From Methylobacterium phyllostachyos (lineage in GTDB: Bacteria > Pseudomonadota > Alphaproteobacteria > Rhizobiales > Beijerinckiaceae): DNA of 64,000 bases. The translations under genes were made by a program, and so were the position numbers. The notes below the pieces were generated by a model. That model did no database searches. It saw nothing but the letters and a program-made list of their open reading frames with translations, and was not told the origin of the DNA. Below are positions 9,317 to 18,420 of the stretch, one piece after another (positions within the stretch are counted from its first letter, which is position 1; each line of letters starts with the position of its first letter). Location: NCBI RefSeq assembly GCF_900103445.1, contig NZ_FNHS01000004.1:186001-250000 (forward strand), in the 5' to 3' direction.

Positions 9317-10525
9317 TCAGGCCGGTTCGGCAGACGCCCCGTCAGTCTGACCTTTCGGGCTGCTCGTGCCCAGCATGCGGCGACCAGCCATCCACATCGC
9401 CAAGCCGACCGCCGCGACGGCGGCCAGTACGAGGAAGGACGCCGGGAAGCCGAGATGCTGCGCGACGAGGCCCGCGAGCAACGGGCTCACGGTCGCGCCC
9501 GCGCCGTAAGCGGTCATGACGCCGCCGAGCCCGGCATTGGCGTGGCCGGTGTTATTCATGATCTTGGCCACGAGCGCGGGGACGGCGACACCGCCCAGGC
9601 CCATCGCGAAGCCTTCGAGCAACTGGACAGGAATGACCAGCCACCAGGACGCCGCGGAAGCCGCGAAGACGCCGCGGATAACGACCAGGCCGAGGGCGAG
9701 GGAGAGGACGCCGGCATGCCGGCGGCCTCTAGCGACGCGAGCTGCCAGGAGCGCCGCCCCGACCATGGTGGTTTGGGAGACCACGGTCATCACGCCGGTG
9801 GTCAGGCTCGGATCGGCACCGGCGGCCGTGCGCGCCTGCGCCAGAAACGGCAGCATGGCGCCGTTCGCGGTCTGATAGGCAAACACGGTCCCCGCGAGGA
9901 GCAAGAGGGGCTTGGTTTCGAATAGCACGCGAACGGTCGAGCGCTCGTCCCGCTCGCCGCCGCGTGCCGCTTCATGGTCGATGCTACCTTGGTCGAGGGT
10001 TAGCAGGACCCCGCAGGAGGCGACCGCCATGACCACGATGGCGATGGAGACGTAGCCGAGGCCAAGAGCGTAGCCGAGTACGCCGGAGAGGGCGGCATTG
10101 GCGGCGTTGCCTGCGTGGTTGTACGCCTCGTTGCGCGAGACTTGTTCGCCGTAGGCCTTTTGCCCGACGATGCCGAGCGTCACAGCCGCGATCAGCGGGG
10201 CGATGCTGGTATTCGCCACGCCGATGACGAGTTGGGATAGCGCAATTAGCCAGAGGTTGTTCGTCGAGACCAAGGCCACTGCCCCCATGGCGATGTCCAC
10301 GACGGCCAGGGCCAGGGCGGCGCGCTTGGATGCCGTGCGGTCGATCAGGGCACCGACCGGCGTCGTGGCGAGGACGCCAGCGAGGCCAGCCAAGCCCATG
10401 GCGAAACCAGTCGCCGCCGGGTCGAAGCCCTGATGCTGCAGGTACACGCCCAGGAACGGCCCGAAACCCTCGCGTGCACCGGCCAGGGCGAAGTTGAGGG
10501 CGAGGAGGCTCGTGGCTGGCTGCAT
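9317..10525 (-). CDS. MFS transporter
   Basis: 402 aa with twelve membrane segments. The loop-2/3 signature is present as GALIDRTASKRAALA, and the N-terminus reads LNFALAGAREGFGPFLGVYL. Downstream gene order suggests co-expression with the second MFS gene that follows it. The two are not close paralogues despite identical length. Divergent promoters for this gene and the glycosyltransferase must lie in the 120 bp between 10526 and 10645. Confidence 0.85.
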   Translation of the reverse strand: MQPATSLLALNFALAGAREGFGPFLGVYLQHQGFDPAATGFAMGLAGLAGVLATTPVGALIDRTASKRAALALAVVDIAMGAVALVSTNNLWLIALSQLVIGVANTSIAPLIAAVTLGIVGQKAYGEQVSRNEAYNHAGNAANAALSGVLGYALGLGYVSIAIVVMAVASCGVLLTLDQGSIDHEAARGGERDERSTVRVLFETKPLLLLAGTVFAYQTANGAMLPFLAQARTAAGADPSLTTGVMTVVSQTTMVGAALLAARVARGRRHAGVLSLALGLVVIRGVFAASAASWWLVIPVQLLEGFAMGLGGVAVPALVAKIMNNTGHANAGLGGVMTAYGAGATVSPLLAGLVAQHLGFPASFLVLAAVAAVGLAMWMAGRRMLGTSSPKGQTDGASAEPA

Positions 10526-10645
10526 GGGCTGCCCTCGAACGCGGTCGCATTGGTCGCACTAAACCGCAGGAAAGGAGTTCCTTGACCCAGGTTTGCCTTT
10601 CGGGTCGCAGGCAAGCCTTTCGCGGCCGTCGGAGACTGTCGCGAC

Positions 10646-11842
10646 ATGGAGACTGGGGATGATTGCGGGAGCCAGGACCCGGCGCCCGCGCTCAGGTGCG
10701 TTGTCGCCATCCCGGTTCGGAACGAGGCCGAGCGGATCGGCGCTTGCCTTGAGGCCCTGGCCGCCCAGCAAAGTATCAGGGCAAGCGGGCTGGGCGTGGT
10801 GGCGTTTCTCAACAACTGCACCGACGCCACGGCACATGTGGTCGCAGCTCTTCAACCGTCCTTGGGCATCCCCGTCCGGATGATTAAGCGCTCGTACGAG
10901 GGCGCCAACGCGGGCTGGGCCCGGCGCGAGGCCATGGAGGCGGCTGCGGCTTGGTTGGAGGAAGGCGATACCGCGGACGGCGTAATCCTGACCACCGACG
11001 CGGACAGCCGGGTGTCACCCGACTGGGTCAGGCGCAACCTTGCCGCCATTACGGACGGGGTCGACGCCGTGGCCGGCAGGATCGCACTCGACGAGGTCGA
11101 TGCCGCACGCCTACCAGATGCCCTGCATACGCGGGGTCGGCTCGAAGGGGGCTACGAGGCGAGGCTCGTCGAGCTTGAGGCCTTGATCGATCCGGTTCCG
11201 CACGACCCCTGGCCGCGCCACTGGACCACCTCCGGAGCGACACTCGCGGTCCGGCTCTCAACCTACCGGCGGGTCGGGGGGATGCCTCCCCTGGCCGTCG
11301 GCGAGGACAAGGCTTTCGTCTCTTCGCTTCTGTCGAGCGACGCACGGGTGCGCCATGATCCGGACATCCTCGTCGTCACCTCGGGCCGCCTGGATGGGCG
11401 TGCGCCGGGCGGGGCCGCGGACACGATGAAGCTTCGCTGCGAGGTGCCAGAGAGTCCGTGCGATCCGCGCCTTGAGCCGCTGCCTCGTGCCCTGTTCCGG
11501 TATGCCTGGCGGAGGAGACTCCGACGGCTCCACGCATCCGGGCGGCTGGACCAATTCTATTCCTGGGCCCCGTGGCTCGGCATCCGTGCCGACGAGGCGC
11601 GGGACATCGCCCGTTTGCAGGCGCTTGGTGCCCTGCTCGCCGCGGTGGAGGCCGCGAGTCCTTGTCTTACCTACCGCCCGCTTCGCCCGCGGGAACTGCC
11701 GCGGCATACCCGCTGGTCGAGCGCGGTCCTCCTCCTGATGCGCGGCGCGGGATGCCTCGGTCGGTCATTCCACGCCGCGCAAGACAAGTCTCTGGCTTAC
11801 GGACAGGCCCGAGCGTCCCTGGAGAGAACCGGCGATACGTGA
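10646..11842 (+). CDS. Family 2 glycosyltransferase
   Basis: 398 aa. The N-terminal GT-A fold has VAIPVRNEAERIGACLEAL and FLNNCTDAT, and the nucleotide-sugar metal motif appears as TTDADSRVSPDW (DxD near residue 115). A central GATLAVRLSTYRRVGG matches the acceptor-side region of GT2 enzymes. In many Hyphomicrobiales this type sits with a PIG-L deacetylase, an acyl-CoA dehydrogenase and a NodS-like methyltransferase. The last two are present 0.5-1.7 kb downstream; the deacetylase is missing here. Confidence 0.85.
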   Translation: METGDDCGSQDPAPALRCVVAIPVRNEAERIGACLEALAAQQSIRASGLGVVAFLNNCTDATAHVVAALQPSLGIPVRMIKRSYEGANAGWARREAMEAAAAWLEEGDTADGVILTTDADSRVSPDWVRRNLAAITDGVDAVAGRIALDEVDAARLPDALHTRGRLEGGYEARLVELEALIDPVPHDPWPRHWTTSGATLAVRLSTYRRVGGMPPLAVGEDKAFVSSLLSSDARVRHDPDILVVTSGRLDGRAPGGAADTMKLRCEVPESPCDPRLEPLPRALFRYAWRRRLRRLHASGRLDQFYSWAPWLGIRADEARDIARLQALGALLAAVEAASPCLTYRPLRPRELPRHTRWSSAVLLLMRGAGCLGRSFHAAQDKSLAYGQARASLERTGDT

Positions 11843-11864
11843 GGCAGGCAGCCTGATCTACCGC

Positions 11865-12344
11865 ATGCAAAAGCATGCCGCCCGTCGGCTGCACTACGAC
11901 TTTCGGCTGGAACTCGGCGGCGTCCTAAAGAGCTGGGCAGTTACGCGCGGCCCGAGTCTCGTTGCCGGCGATCGCCGTCTGGCTGTCGAGGTCGAGGACC
12001 ATGGCCTCGACTACGCGGACTACGAGGGCGTGATCGCGTCCGGGAGCTACGGGGCGGGGGTCGTTCTGCTATGGGACAGCGGCACCTGGGAACCAGAGGG
12101 CGACCCGGAGGCGGCACTGGCGGCGGGCTCGCTCGCGTTCGCGCTGCATGGTGAGAAGCTGACGGGACGATGGCGTCTCACGCGCATGAAACCTCGGCCC
12201 CGCGAGCGGCATGTATCCTGGCTGCTCATCAAGTCCCATGACGCCGCGGCGCGCCAACCTGGCGAGCCGGACATCCTGGAAGAAAAGCCGCTGTCGGTCG
12301 TGACCGGCCGCACGGTCGAGGGAATCGCTGCAGCGGTGGCCTGA
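11865..12344 (+). CDS. Stand-alone LigD 3'-phosphoesterase (PE) domain protein
   Basis: 159 aa, a single DNA ligase D 3'-phosphoesterase domain that trims 3'-phosphates or ribonucleotides at breaks for non-homologous end joining. Active-site signatures are intact: KHAARRLHYDFRLE (the two histidines, Asp and Arg) and VEDHGLDYADYEGVI. No ligase or polymerase domain follows and no Ku gene is in view. Homology starts a few residues before the ATG at 11865 (upstream codons read LIY-R), so a CTG at 11853 could be the real start, or the N-terminus is trimmed. Confidence 0.8.
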   Translation: MQKHAARRLHYDFRLELGGVLKSWAVTRGPSLVAGDRRLAVEVEDHGLDYADYEGVIASGSYGAGVVLLWDSGTWEPEGDPEAALAAGSLAFALHGEKLTGRWRLTRMKPRPRERHVSWLLIKSHDAAARQPGEPDILEEKPLSVVTGRTVEGIAAAVA

Positions 12345-12357
12345 CGGGAGGAGGCGC

Positions 12358-13500
12358 ATGGATCAGAGGACACCGCCCGACCTAGCCTACGATGCCGTCG
12401 CGGCCGCCCGGCAGGTGGCCGTGGCCGCCGCGGCGCGTGCGAGCGGCCAGGACCGCGACGACGGCTTCCCCGCCGACGACGTCGCCGACCTCGCCAGCCT
12501 AGGCCTGCTCGCGGCGCCAATTCCAGCCAACGCAGGCGGCGCCGGCCTCGGCGAGGAGCCGGACGCGCGCGACCTCGCGAGGGTGCTGCGGCTCGTAGGC
12601 TACGGCAGTCTTGCGCTCGGTCGCATCTACGAGGGCCACGTCAACGCGCTTCAGCTCGTGGCGCGTTACGGCACCAAGGCTCAGGCGAAGCGCCTGTTCG
12701 CCGATGCACGCGCGGGACACCTGTTCGGGGTCTGGAACACCGACACGCCCGGCGATTGCCTGCGCTTGGGGGATGACCGCCGCCTGCAGGGCGTGAAGAC
12801 GTTTGCGTCAGGCGCCGGCTTCGTCACCCGTGCCCTCGTGACGGTCAAGCGGGAGCCGGGCGCGCCGCCACTGATGCTGGTCGTGCCGCTGGAGCACGGT
12901 AACCGCGCCGACCTCACCGCGTGGCGAGCCCACGGGATGCGGGCGTCCGCGACCGGCACCGTTGACTTCGAAAACATCGCCGTCACCGACGACGATATCC
13001 TGGGCGTGTGGGACGACTACCACCGCCAGCCAACGTTCTCGGGCGGCGCTTGGCGCTTCGCGGCGGTGCAGCTCGGCGGCATCGAGGCCGTCTTCGATGC
13101 TTGGCGGGGACACCTTGCCGAGACCGGCCGCGGCAGCGACCCGCACCAGCTCGCCCGCCTCGGCGAGGGAGCCATTGCGGTCGTGGGCGCGCGAGGGTGG
13201 GTTGAGCGCGCCGCCCATGTCGTCGCCGAGGACGAGCTCGGGCCTGACAGCGTCGTCGCCTTCGTCAACCTCGCACGACTGGCGGTGGAGAGGGCCGGCC
13301 TGGACGTGCTGCAGCTCGCGCAGCGCTCAGTCGGCCTGCAAGGGTTCCTACGCGTGCACCCCCTGGAGCGGCTCTCGCGCGACCTAGCCACCTACCTTCG
13401 TCAGCCCGCGCCGGATCGTGCGTTGACCACCGCGGCCGCGGAAATCCTAGAAAGCCACGGCATCGCCGGCGATCTTTTCGAAGTGGGCGCCACGCCATGA
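12358..13500 (+). CDS. Acyl-CoA dehydrogenase family protein
   Basis: 380 aa. The acyl-CoA dehydrogenase fold is seen in the N-terminal helical domain (DDVADLASLGLLAAPIP), the middle beta domain with GVKTFASGAGFVTRALV, and the C-terminal four-helix bundle. The usual catalytic glutamate cannot be assigned with confidence. Relatives occur in glycolipid or polysaccharide clusters with GT2 and NodS-like genes rather than in beta-oxidation. The stop overlaps the methyltransferase start (ATGA), indicating translational coupling. Confidence 0.8.
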   Translation: MDQRTPPDLAYDAVAAARQVAVAAAARASGQDRDDGFPADDVADLASLGLLAAPIPANAGGAGLGEEPDARDLARVLRLVGYGSLALGRIYEGHVNALQLVARYGTKAQAKRLFADARAGHLFGVWNTDTPGDCLRLGDDRRLQGVKTFASGAGFVTRALVTVKREPGAPPLMLVVPLEHGNRADLTAWRAHGMRASATGTVDFENIAVTDDDILGVWDDYHRQPTFSGGAWRFAAVQLGGIEAVFDAWRGHLAETGRGSDPHQLARLGEGAIAVVGARGWVERAAHVVAEDELGPDSVVAFVNLARLAVERAGLDVLQLAQRSVGLQGFLRVHPLERLSRDLATYLRQPAPDRALTTAAAEILESHGIAGDLFEVGATP

Positions 13501-14093
13501 CACGGTACGCTCGTTCCCTGCCGCCAAGCTACTTCGACGAGCGCTACGCAAATAACCTCGACCCCTGGGAGTTCGAGACTAGCGACTACGAGCGGGCGAA
13601 ATACGTGGCCACTCTCGATGCCCTGCCGCGGTCCCGTTACTCCTCCGCCTTGGAGGTCGGCTGCTCCATCGGCGTGCTGACCGAGGCACTGGCCAAGCGA
13701 TCCGACGCCCTCGTGAGCCTTGACTTGGCGGCCCGCGCCCTGACACGGGCTCGCGACCGGTGCCGGGATCTGTCGCATGTGCGGTTCGAACTCGCCCAGG
13801 TGCCCGGACAGTGGCCCGACGGCACCTTCGATCTGATCCTGCTGTCGGAGGTGGTTTATTACCTCGATGCGGCCGACGTGACGCGCTTGGCGCATCGAGT
13901 TCGCGGCTGCCTGCGGCCGGGCGGCGACGTGGTTTTGGTCCATTGGACGGGTGAGACGCACTACCCGCTGACCGGCGACGAGGCGACCGAGCGCTTCATG
14001 GCCGGCGCCGACGATTTCTTGCGTACCCAACACCAGACTAGGTCGGACAAGTACCGCCTCGACGTGCTGGTGTGCCGCGAAAGACGTTTATGA
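13497..14093 (+). CDS. NodS-like SAM-dependent methyltransferase
   Basis: 198 aa, a class I methyltransferase of the NodS type. FETSDYERAKYVATLDAL precedes the SAM-binding motif ALEVGCSIGVLTEALA (residues about 52-66), then LLSEVVYYLD and the LRPGGDVVLVHW strand. NodS itself N-methylates chito-oligosaccharides. In clusters with GT2 and acyl-CoA dehydrogenase genes the target is likely a surface glycolipid or aminosugar, which is inference. It is coupled to the preceding gene by a 4-bp overlap. Confidence 0.85.
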   Translation: MTRYARSLPPSYFDERYANNLDPWEFETSDYERAKYVATLDALPRSRYSSALEVGCSIGVLTEALAKRSDALVSLDLAARALTRARDRCRDLSHVRFELAQVPGQWPDGTFDLILLSEVVYYLDAADVTRLAHRVRGCLRPGGDVVLVHWTGETHYPLTGDEATERFMAGADDFLRTQHQTRSDKYRLDVLVCRERRL

Positions 14094-14216
14094 TGGTCCT
14101 TCGTCATTCAAGCTTGATAGCGATCCAGGTCCCCAGCGCCCGACGCCGGTGGCGAATCTCGTGGGTAGGTAATGGGCCTTGTACGGCAGGCTGATGAAAA
14201 GCTTTGTAATCCATGA

Positions 14217-14249
14217 CCGCCCCTCCGCCCGGTGGGTGAGGAGGGGCGG
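14217..14249 (-). terminator. Hairpin terminator downstream of dps
   Basis: A perfect 10-bp inverted repeat (CCGCCCCTCC / GGAGGGGCGG) with a 13-base loop, starting 9 bp past the dps stop codon on the minus strand. No long T-run follows, so efficiency is uncertain. Confidence 0.6.
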
Positions 14250-14257
14250 ACCAAACC

Positions 14258-14794
14258 TCAGTTGCTGGCGTTGCCGTCCCGCATCTGGCCCGTCGGCTCC
14301 TGGACGTGGGCTTCAAGGAACCAGAGTTGCTTGTCGACGGCGCGGGAGACCTCGGTGAATAAATCCGCCGTATCGGGGTCGCCCGCCTCGTCGGTCTCGT
14401 CGATGTTCTCACGCACCGCGTTGGCATAGGCGGCGTAGCTGTCTATCAGCGCGGCGATATGGTCAGCGATGGCATAGATGCCGGTCGGGTAGGCCGGGAG
14501 CTTGGTCGACCCTGCCACGACCTGCGCCGTGCCCAGCGCCGTGCCACCGAGTTGCACCGCCCGTTCGGCCACCTTGTCGTTGAGGCCGCTGATCTCGGCG
14601 CGGAAGCCGTCTAGCATCAGGTGGATGCCGATGAACTGCGGCCCCTTGAGGTTCCAGTGGGCCTGCTTGATCGCCAGCGCGAGGTCGATGCCGTCCGCTA
14701 GCCGTGCGTTAAGGGCGTCGATGGACACCCTCTTGGCGTTGGAATTGGTGTTGTTGCGGGTTTGGTGAGTACGCGGGGTGCTGCTCGTCGCCAT
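14258..14794 (-). CDS. dps: Dps family DNA-starvation protection protein / ferritin-like
   Basis: 178 aa, the usual length. The N-terminal tail is Ser/Thr/Asn rich and includes Lys and Arg, as expected of DNA-binding tails. The ferroxidase signature is present in AIKQAHWNLKGPQFIGIHLMLD (His, Asp and Glu ligands at the dimer interface). It oxidises and stores iron and shields DNA under oxidative or stationary-phase stress. The 290 bp to the divergent SDR gene should hold promoters for both; I looked for an EcfG-type -35/-10 pair and did not find a good one. Confidence 0.92.
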   Translation of the reverse strand: MATSSTPRTHQTRNNTNSNAKRVSIDALNARLADGIDLALAIKQAHWNLKGPQFIGIHLMLDGFRAEISGLNDKVAERAVQLGGTALGTAQVVAGSTKLPAYPTGIYAIADHIAALIDSYAAYANAVRENIDETDEAGDPDTADLFTEVSRAVDKQLWFLEAHVQEPTGQMRDGNASN

Positions 14795-15082
14795 GTCTCT
14801 GCTCCGTTATGCCGAGGCGGCAATTGTGGAGGACAGAGGAGGTTCCCTTTTCGAAGGTCGACCTGCGAGAGGGGCACAGCGTCCGGCCACGTAGGATCGC
14901 ACACGAACGTCATGAGGTCGTCACAACGGACCCCAGATGCCGTCCCGACGATAACGGACGGAGGCACCAGCGTGTATCACCCCGACGGAGGTTCAAAGAC
15001 ACGGAACTCCCGTCGAAAAGGGGACTTCACCCGTACCTCTGATGGCGTGGCCCGTAGCGGCCCCCTCGAATGATGACGGAAC

Positions 15083-15895
15083 GTGCAGATGGATCTTGGC
15101 ATCAGCGGGCGGGTCGCGGTCGTGACGGGGGCCAAGTCGGGCATGGGCCGCTCGACCGCCGAACACCTTCTGCGAGAGGGCGTCCACGTTGTCCTGACCG
15201 ACAAGGAAGGCCCCGAGCTGCAGGCCACGGCCAACGAACTGGCGGCGCTGGGTCAGGTTCGCGCCGTCGAGGCGGACCTGAGCACGGCCAAGGGGATCGA
15301 CGTGCTCGCCGCCTTCGCCAACATGGCCTTCGACGACAAGCCTACCATCCTGGTCTGCGCCGCCGGCATCACCGGCGCATCGGGGGATTTCCTCGAACTG
15401 ACCGATGACGACTGGCTTGAAGCGATCCAGACCGACCTTATGGCCGGAGTGCGCGCGACCAGGGCGTTCATCCCACACATGCGCAAGGCTGGCTGGGGCC
15501 GGGTCGTGCTGTTCTCGTCCGAGGACGCCGTGCAGCCCTACGTCGAGGAACTGCCCTACGCGGCCGCCAAGGCGGGCGTCCTGAACCTCGCGAAGGGGTT
15601 GTCCAAGGCCTACGGGCCGGACGGCGTGCTGGTGAACGCGGTCGGGCCGGCCTTCATCGCCACGCCGATGACCGACGCGCAGATGGAGAAGAAGTCGAAG
15701 GAGAAGGGCATCTCCTTCGACGAGGCCGTTCAGCAGACGCTGGACGAGGAGCGCCCCGGCATCGTCGCCAAGCGTCGCGGACGCGCGGAAGAGGTCGCCG
15801 CGGCCGTGACGTTCCTCTGCTCCGAACATGCCAGCTTCATCACCGGAGAGTTTCTGCGGGTCGACGGAGGCTCCGTCATGACCATGGGGGCGTAG
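15083..15895 (+). CDS. SDR family oxidoreductase
   Basis: 270 aa, a classical short-chain dehydrogenase/reductase. The NAD(P)-binding motif VVTGAKSGMGRS lies near residue 13, LVCAAGITG near 90, and the catalytic Ser...Tyr-x3-Lys occurs as FSSEDAV...YAAAKAG. The C-terminus ends FLRVDGGSVMTMGA, as in FabG-like enzymes. An insertion of charged residues (QMEKKSKEKG) lies near 200. Start is GTG at 15083 or ATG at 15089. Substrate unknown. Confidence 0.9.
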   Translation: MQMDLGISGRVAVVTGAKSGMGRSTAEHLLREGVHVVLTDKEGPELQATANELAALGQVRAVEADLSTAKGIDVLAAFANMAFDDKPTILVCAAGITGASGDFLELTDDDWLEAIQTDLMAGVRATRAFIPHMRKAGWGRVVLFSSEDAVQPYVEELPYAAAKAGVLNLAKGLSKAYGPDGVLVNAVGPAFIATPMTDAQMEKKSKEKGISFDEAVQQTLDEERPGIVAKRRGRAEEVAAAVTFLCSEHASFITGEFLRVDGGSVMTMGA

Positions 15896-16070
15896 GACCC
15901 CGATAGCCGGCAGCCCCTCCGAGCGTCGCGACGCCGAACGGGTCGCTGTCCGTGGCCTCCGTCGCGGGCGCGCCGGCGTCATCGGCGGGGCGACCGCGAT
16001 GCCAGGAACCGCCGCCAGCGACTGGGGCTTCCCCTCGACCCCGGGGCAGGCCCGGACGGAAAGGAACGCC

Positions 16071-16280
16071 ATGTCTACGGATACCGAGAAGCATCGCGAG
16101 TTGCTGGGCGCGCTGAGGGACTCCCAGGGCAAGGGCGACGGCAGCTTCGAGAAGGCCGTCACGGCTGCGTTCGAGCATGTCTTCGAGCACCTGGCCCGCC
16201 TGAACGACCACGTCTCGCCCGGCGGTCCGGACGGCGGCGACCGGCACCTGCAGCCGGGCGAGTCCCCGACGCTCCGGTAA
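16071..16280 (+). CDS. Small hypothetical protein
   Basis: 69 aa, acidic and hydrophilic, with a helical stretch FEKAVTAAFEHVFEHLARL in the middle and a Gly/Pro-rich tail. The ATG at 16071 has a good AAGGA ribosome-binding site 5 bp upstream, which supports it as a real gene. I do not recognise a family. Confidence 0.55.
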   Translation: MSTDTEKHRELLGALRDSQGKGDGSFEKAVTAAFEHVFEHLARLNDHVSPGGPDGGDRHLQPGESPTLR

Positions 16281-16394
16281 GCCGATACGCGGCTGGGCGA
16301 TCCTCGCGGGCTGACCCGGCCGGTAGCACCGCGGTCACGCCCATTCCAGGCCAGGTGCCGAACGCTTGACCCCGGCCAGCGCAGCCTAGCGGAC

Positions 16395-16838
16395 CTAGTC
16401 GGCGCGAAAGCCGCCTGCCTGTGTATCCTGGCACCGGCATGGTGGCGGCAGGTCCCTGCCACCTTCACGCAAGGGCATACCGCCGGTCAGCAGGCGGACG
16501 AGCAGGTGCTCCAGCGGATCGGCCTGGTAGGGCTTCAGCAGCACGGGCACGTTCCGATAGCTTCCCTCCAGACCCTTCTGGCCATAGCCGGTCGCGAACA
16601 GGAACGGGGTGCCGCCCTCATGGAGCAGATCGGCGACCGGATAGCTCCGCGCATCGCCGAGGTTCACGTCTAGCACGGCGATGTCGAAGGACTCGGACCG
16701 GACCAGGCCGAGCGCCTTGTCGAGGCGCATGGCGACGGTCACCTCGCAGCCGAGGTCGAGCAGCATATCCTCCGCGAGCATGGCCACAAGGCTCTCGTCC
16801 TCGACCAGCAGCACACGGCGTCCGACCAGCAACGTCAT
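16395..16838 (-). CDS. Response regulator receiver protein (single domain)
   Basis: 147 aa. The receiver domain starts at VLLVEDESLVAMLAEDML (acidic pocket ED near residues 11-12), the phosphorylatable aspartate is in IAVLDVNLGD, and the conserved lysine is in VLLKPYQADPL. There is no output domain, as is usual for partners of HWE kinases. Its start overlaps the kinase stop by 4 bp, so the two were one operon. The kinase frame upstream is broken, so this receiver may now lack its cognate signal. Confidence 0.85.
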   Translation of the reverse strand: MTLLVGRRVLLVEDESLVAMLAEDMLLDLGCEVTVAMRLDKALGLVRSESFDIAVLDVNLGDARSYPVADLLHEGGTPFLFATGYGQKGLEGSYRNVPVLLKPYQADPLEHLLVRLLTGGMPLREGGRDLPPPCRCQDTQAGGFRAD

Positions 16839-17959
16839 GGCGCGCGCCGCCCTTCCACGGCTTCCTGGCCGACCCAGCCGAGGGTGGTCAGTGGGATCTC
16901 CAGCCTGCAGGTGACGCCCCCCGGGGCGTAGGTGATCATGGCGTTGCCGTCGAACTCCATGGGCAGCTGCCGCTCGATCAGGCGGGAGCCGAACCTCTTG
17001 CGGGTCGGCGCCATGACCAACGGTTCGCCGCGCTCTTCCCAAAGCAGGTCGAGCCGCTGGCGGTCGTCGTCCCTGTCATGCAGGGACCACGTCACCGCGA
17101 CCTGACCTTCGGGAACCGTGAGGGCGCCGTACTTGGCAGCGTTGGTCATCAGTTCGTGGAGTGCCATGGCCAGCGTCACGGCCACCTTGGGATGCAACCT
17201 CGCGTCCGGCCCTTGTAGCTGAAAGCGGTTGACGTCGACCTCCGCCAGAAGGTGGGGGGCCAAGGCCCGCTCGATCACCTGCCGCAGGCTGGCGCCTTCC
17301 CAGTTGTCCTCGACCAGCACGTTGTGGGCGTTCGACAGGGCGGCCATGCGGGCGTCGAACACGGCGCGGACCGCCTGGTCCGTCTACCCGCGGAAGGTCT
17401 GCGCGGCGATGGATTGCACCGTCGCCAGGGTGTTCTTCACCCGGTGATTGAGTTCGTTGATCAGCAGGCGCTGGCGCTCGGCCGCCGCCTTCTCCTCGCT
17501 GATGTCCCGCACCTCGATGATCGTGCCGATGATGTTGGTTGCGTCGTCGCGGATCGGGCTGGCGGTGAAGCCCACGGGGAAGAAATGCCCGTCCCGGTGG
17601 ACGAAGACCTCCTCGCCCCGTTCCTGGTTGTTCTCGGGAAAGGCGCGGTCGATGGCGCATTCCTCCAGGGGAAACGGCCGGCCATCCGGATAGGTGTGGT
17701 GCACGATGTCGTGCAGCGGGCAGTCGCGGGCCAGAACCTCAGAGAGCGTCCAGCCGGTTAGCGCCTCGGCGGAGCGGTTCATGTAGATGCAGTGCTGGCG
17801 GTCATCCATCAGGAAGATGGAGACTGAGGCGTTGTTCAGCACCGCGTTAAGACGACGCTCGGTCTCGAAGAGCTGTCCACTCCCCCGCCGCAGGCTCACC
17901 AGGGGCGTGTTGGCGACGGCCTTCGACTGCAGCGGCTGCCGGGACTTCGGCACGGGCAC
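16835..17959 (-). pseudogene. PAS-HWE sensor histidine kinase interrupted by an in-frame TAG
   Basis: Read as one frame this is about 373 aa. A PAS domain spans residues 35-150 (SIFLMDDRQHCIYMNRSAEALTGW). The HWE/HisKA_2 phosphoacceptor helix LINELNHRVKNTLATVQSIA follows, then the HATPase with LAMALHELMTNAAKYGAL and GFGS-like FGSRLIERQL. A single TAG at 17384-17386 falls immediately after QTFRG, in the middle of the conserved linker. The frame continues without shift (TDQAVRAVFDARM...). So one base substitution separates the sensor/H-box from the ATPase part. The downstream half could restart at the ATG at 17362. It may be a pseudogene, a split gene or a sequencing error. Confidence 0.85.
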
Positions 17960-18183
17960 GACCTTTCACGGGGATTGAGGCGGCACCCTGCGTGCGAGCC
18001 TTGGAGGGAGAAGTCGCGGGCCCGGGCAAGCCGGCGGGCGTCCGCGTAGGGTAAGACGACTCGGCGGGTGCAATGCACCTTCCCGCACGGTTGTTCCAGC
18101 CTCTGGGCGAGGTGAGACGGGCGTCATCCCTGGCCGCGAGACGGCGCCCTGCGGTCTGCCGTGCCGCGGCCTGACGGCCGCGC

Positions 18184-18330
18184 TCAGGCCGGGAAGGCGC
18201 GCAGGAAATCTTCCGCCTCGTACGGCTTCTTGACCACCGGGACTTGGGCGAAACCTGGCCGCCGCTGCGCGGCCCTCTCGCGCGGCTCGGGCACCAGCCT
18301 GTCCGGATCGACTCGGAAGGTAGCGTATAC
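18184..18330 (-). pseudogene. C-terminal remnant of a response-regulator receiver
   Basis: On the minus strand a frame ending at a TGA (18184-18186) reads VPVVKKPYEAEDFLRAF, matching the conserved lysine and last helix of receiver domains. No start, acidic pocket or phospho-aspartate lies upstream; homology stops around 18330, just before the KfrA-like gene. It probably marks a receiver gene truncated when the adjoining module was inserted. The rest of 17960-18420 shows nothing else. Confidence 0.45.
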
Positions 18331-18420
18331 CGTAAGGCGCTACGCGAGTCCTGCTACGGGTCGTTCGGCCTTCGTTAACCGTGTCCTCGCACCTTGGGGG
18401 CCTGCGGGGGGTGTCGGGCG

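Noticed and set aside
8357-9925. 522-codon plus-strand ORF antisense to the MFS genes
   Set aside because: Composition is Arg/Gly/Glu-rich and it mirrors both MFS genes; a shadow of GC-rich coding DNA.
14795-15082. EcfG-type stress promoter for dps or the SDR gene
   Set aside because: GGAAC-like boxes occur at 15003 (plus) and 14842 (minus) but no matching CGTT at 16-18 bp spacing follows.
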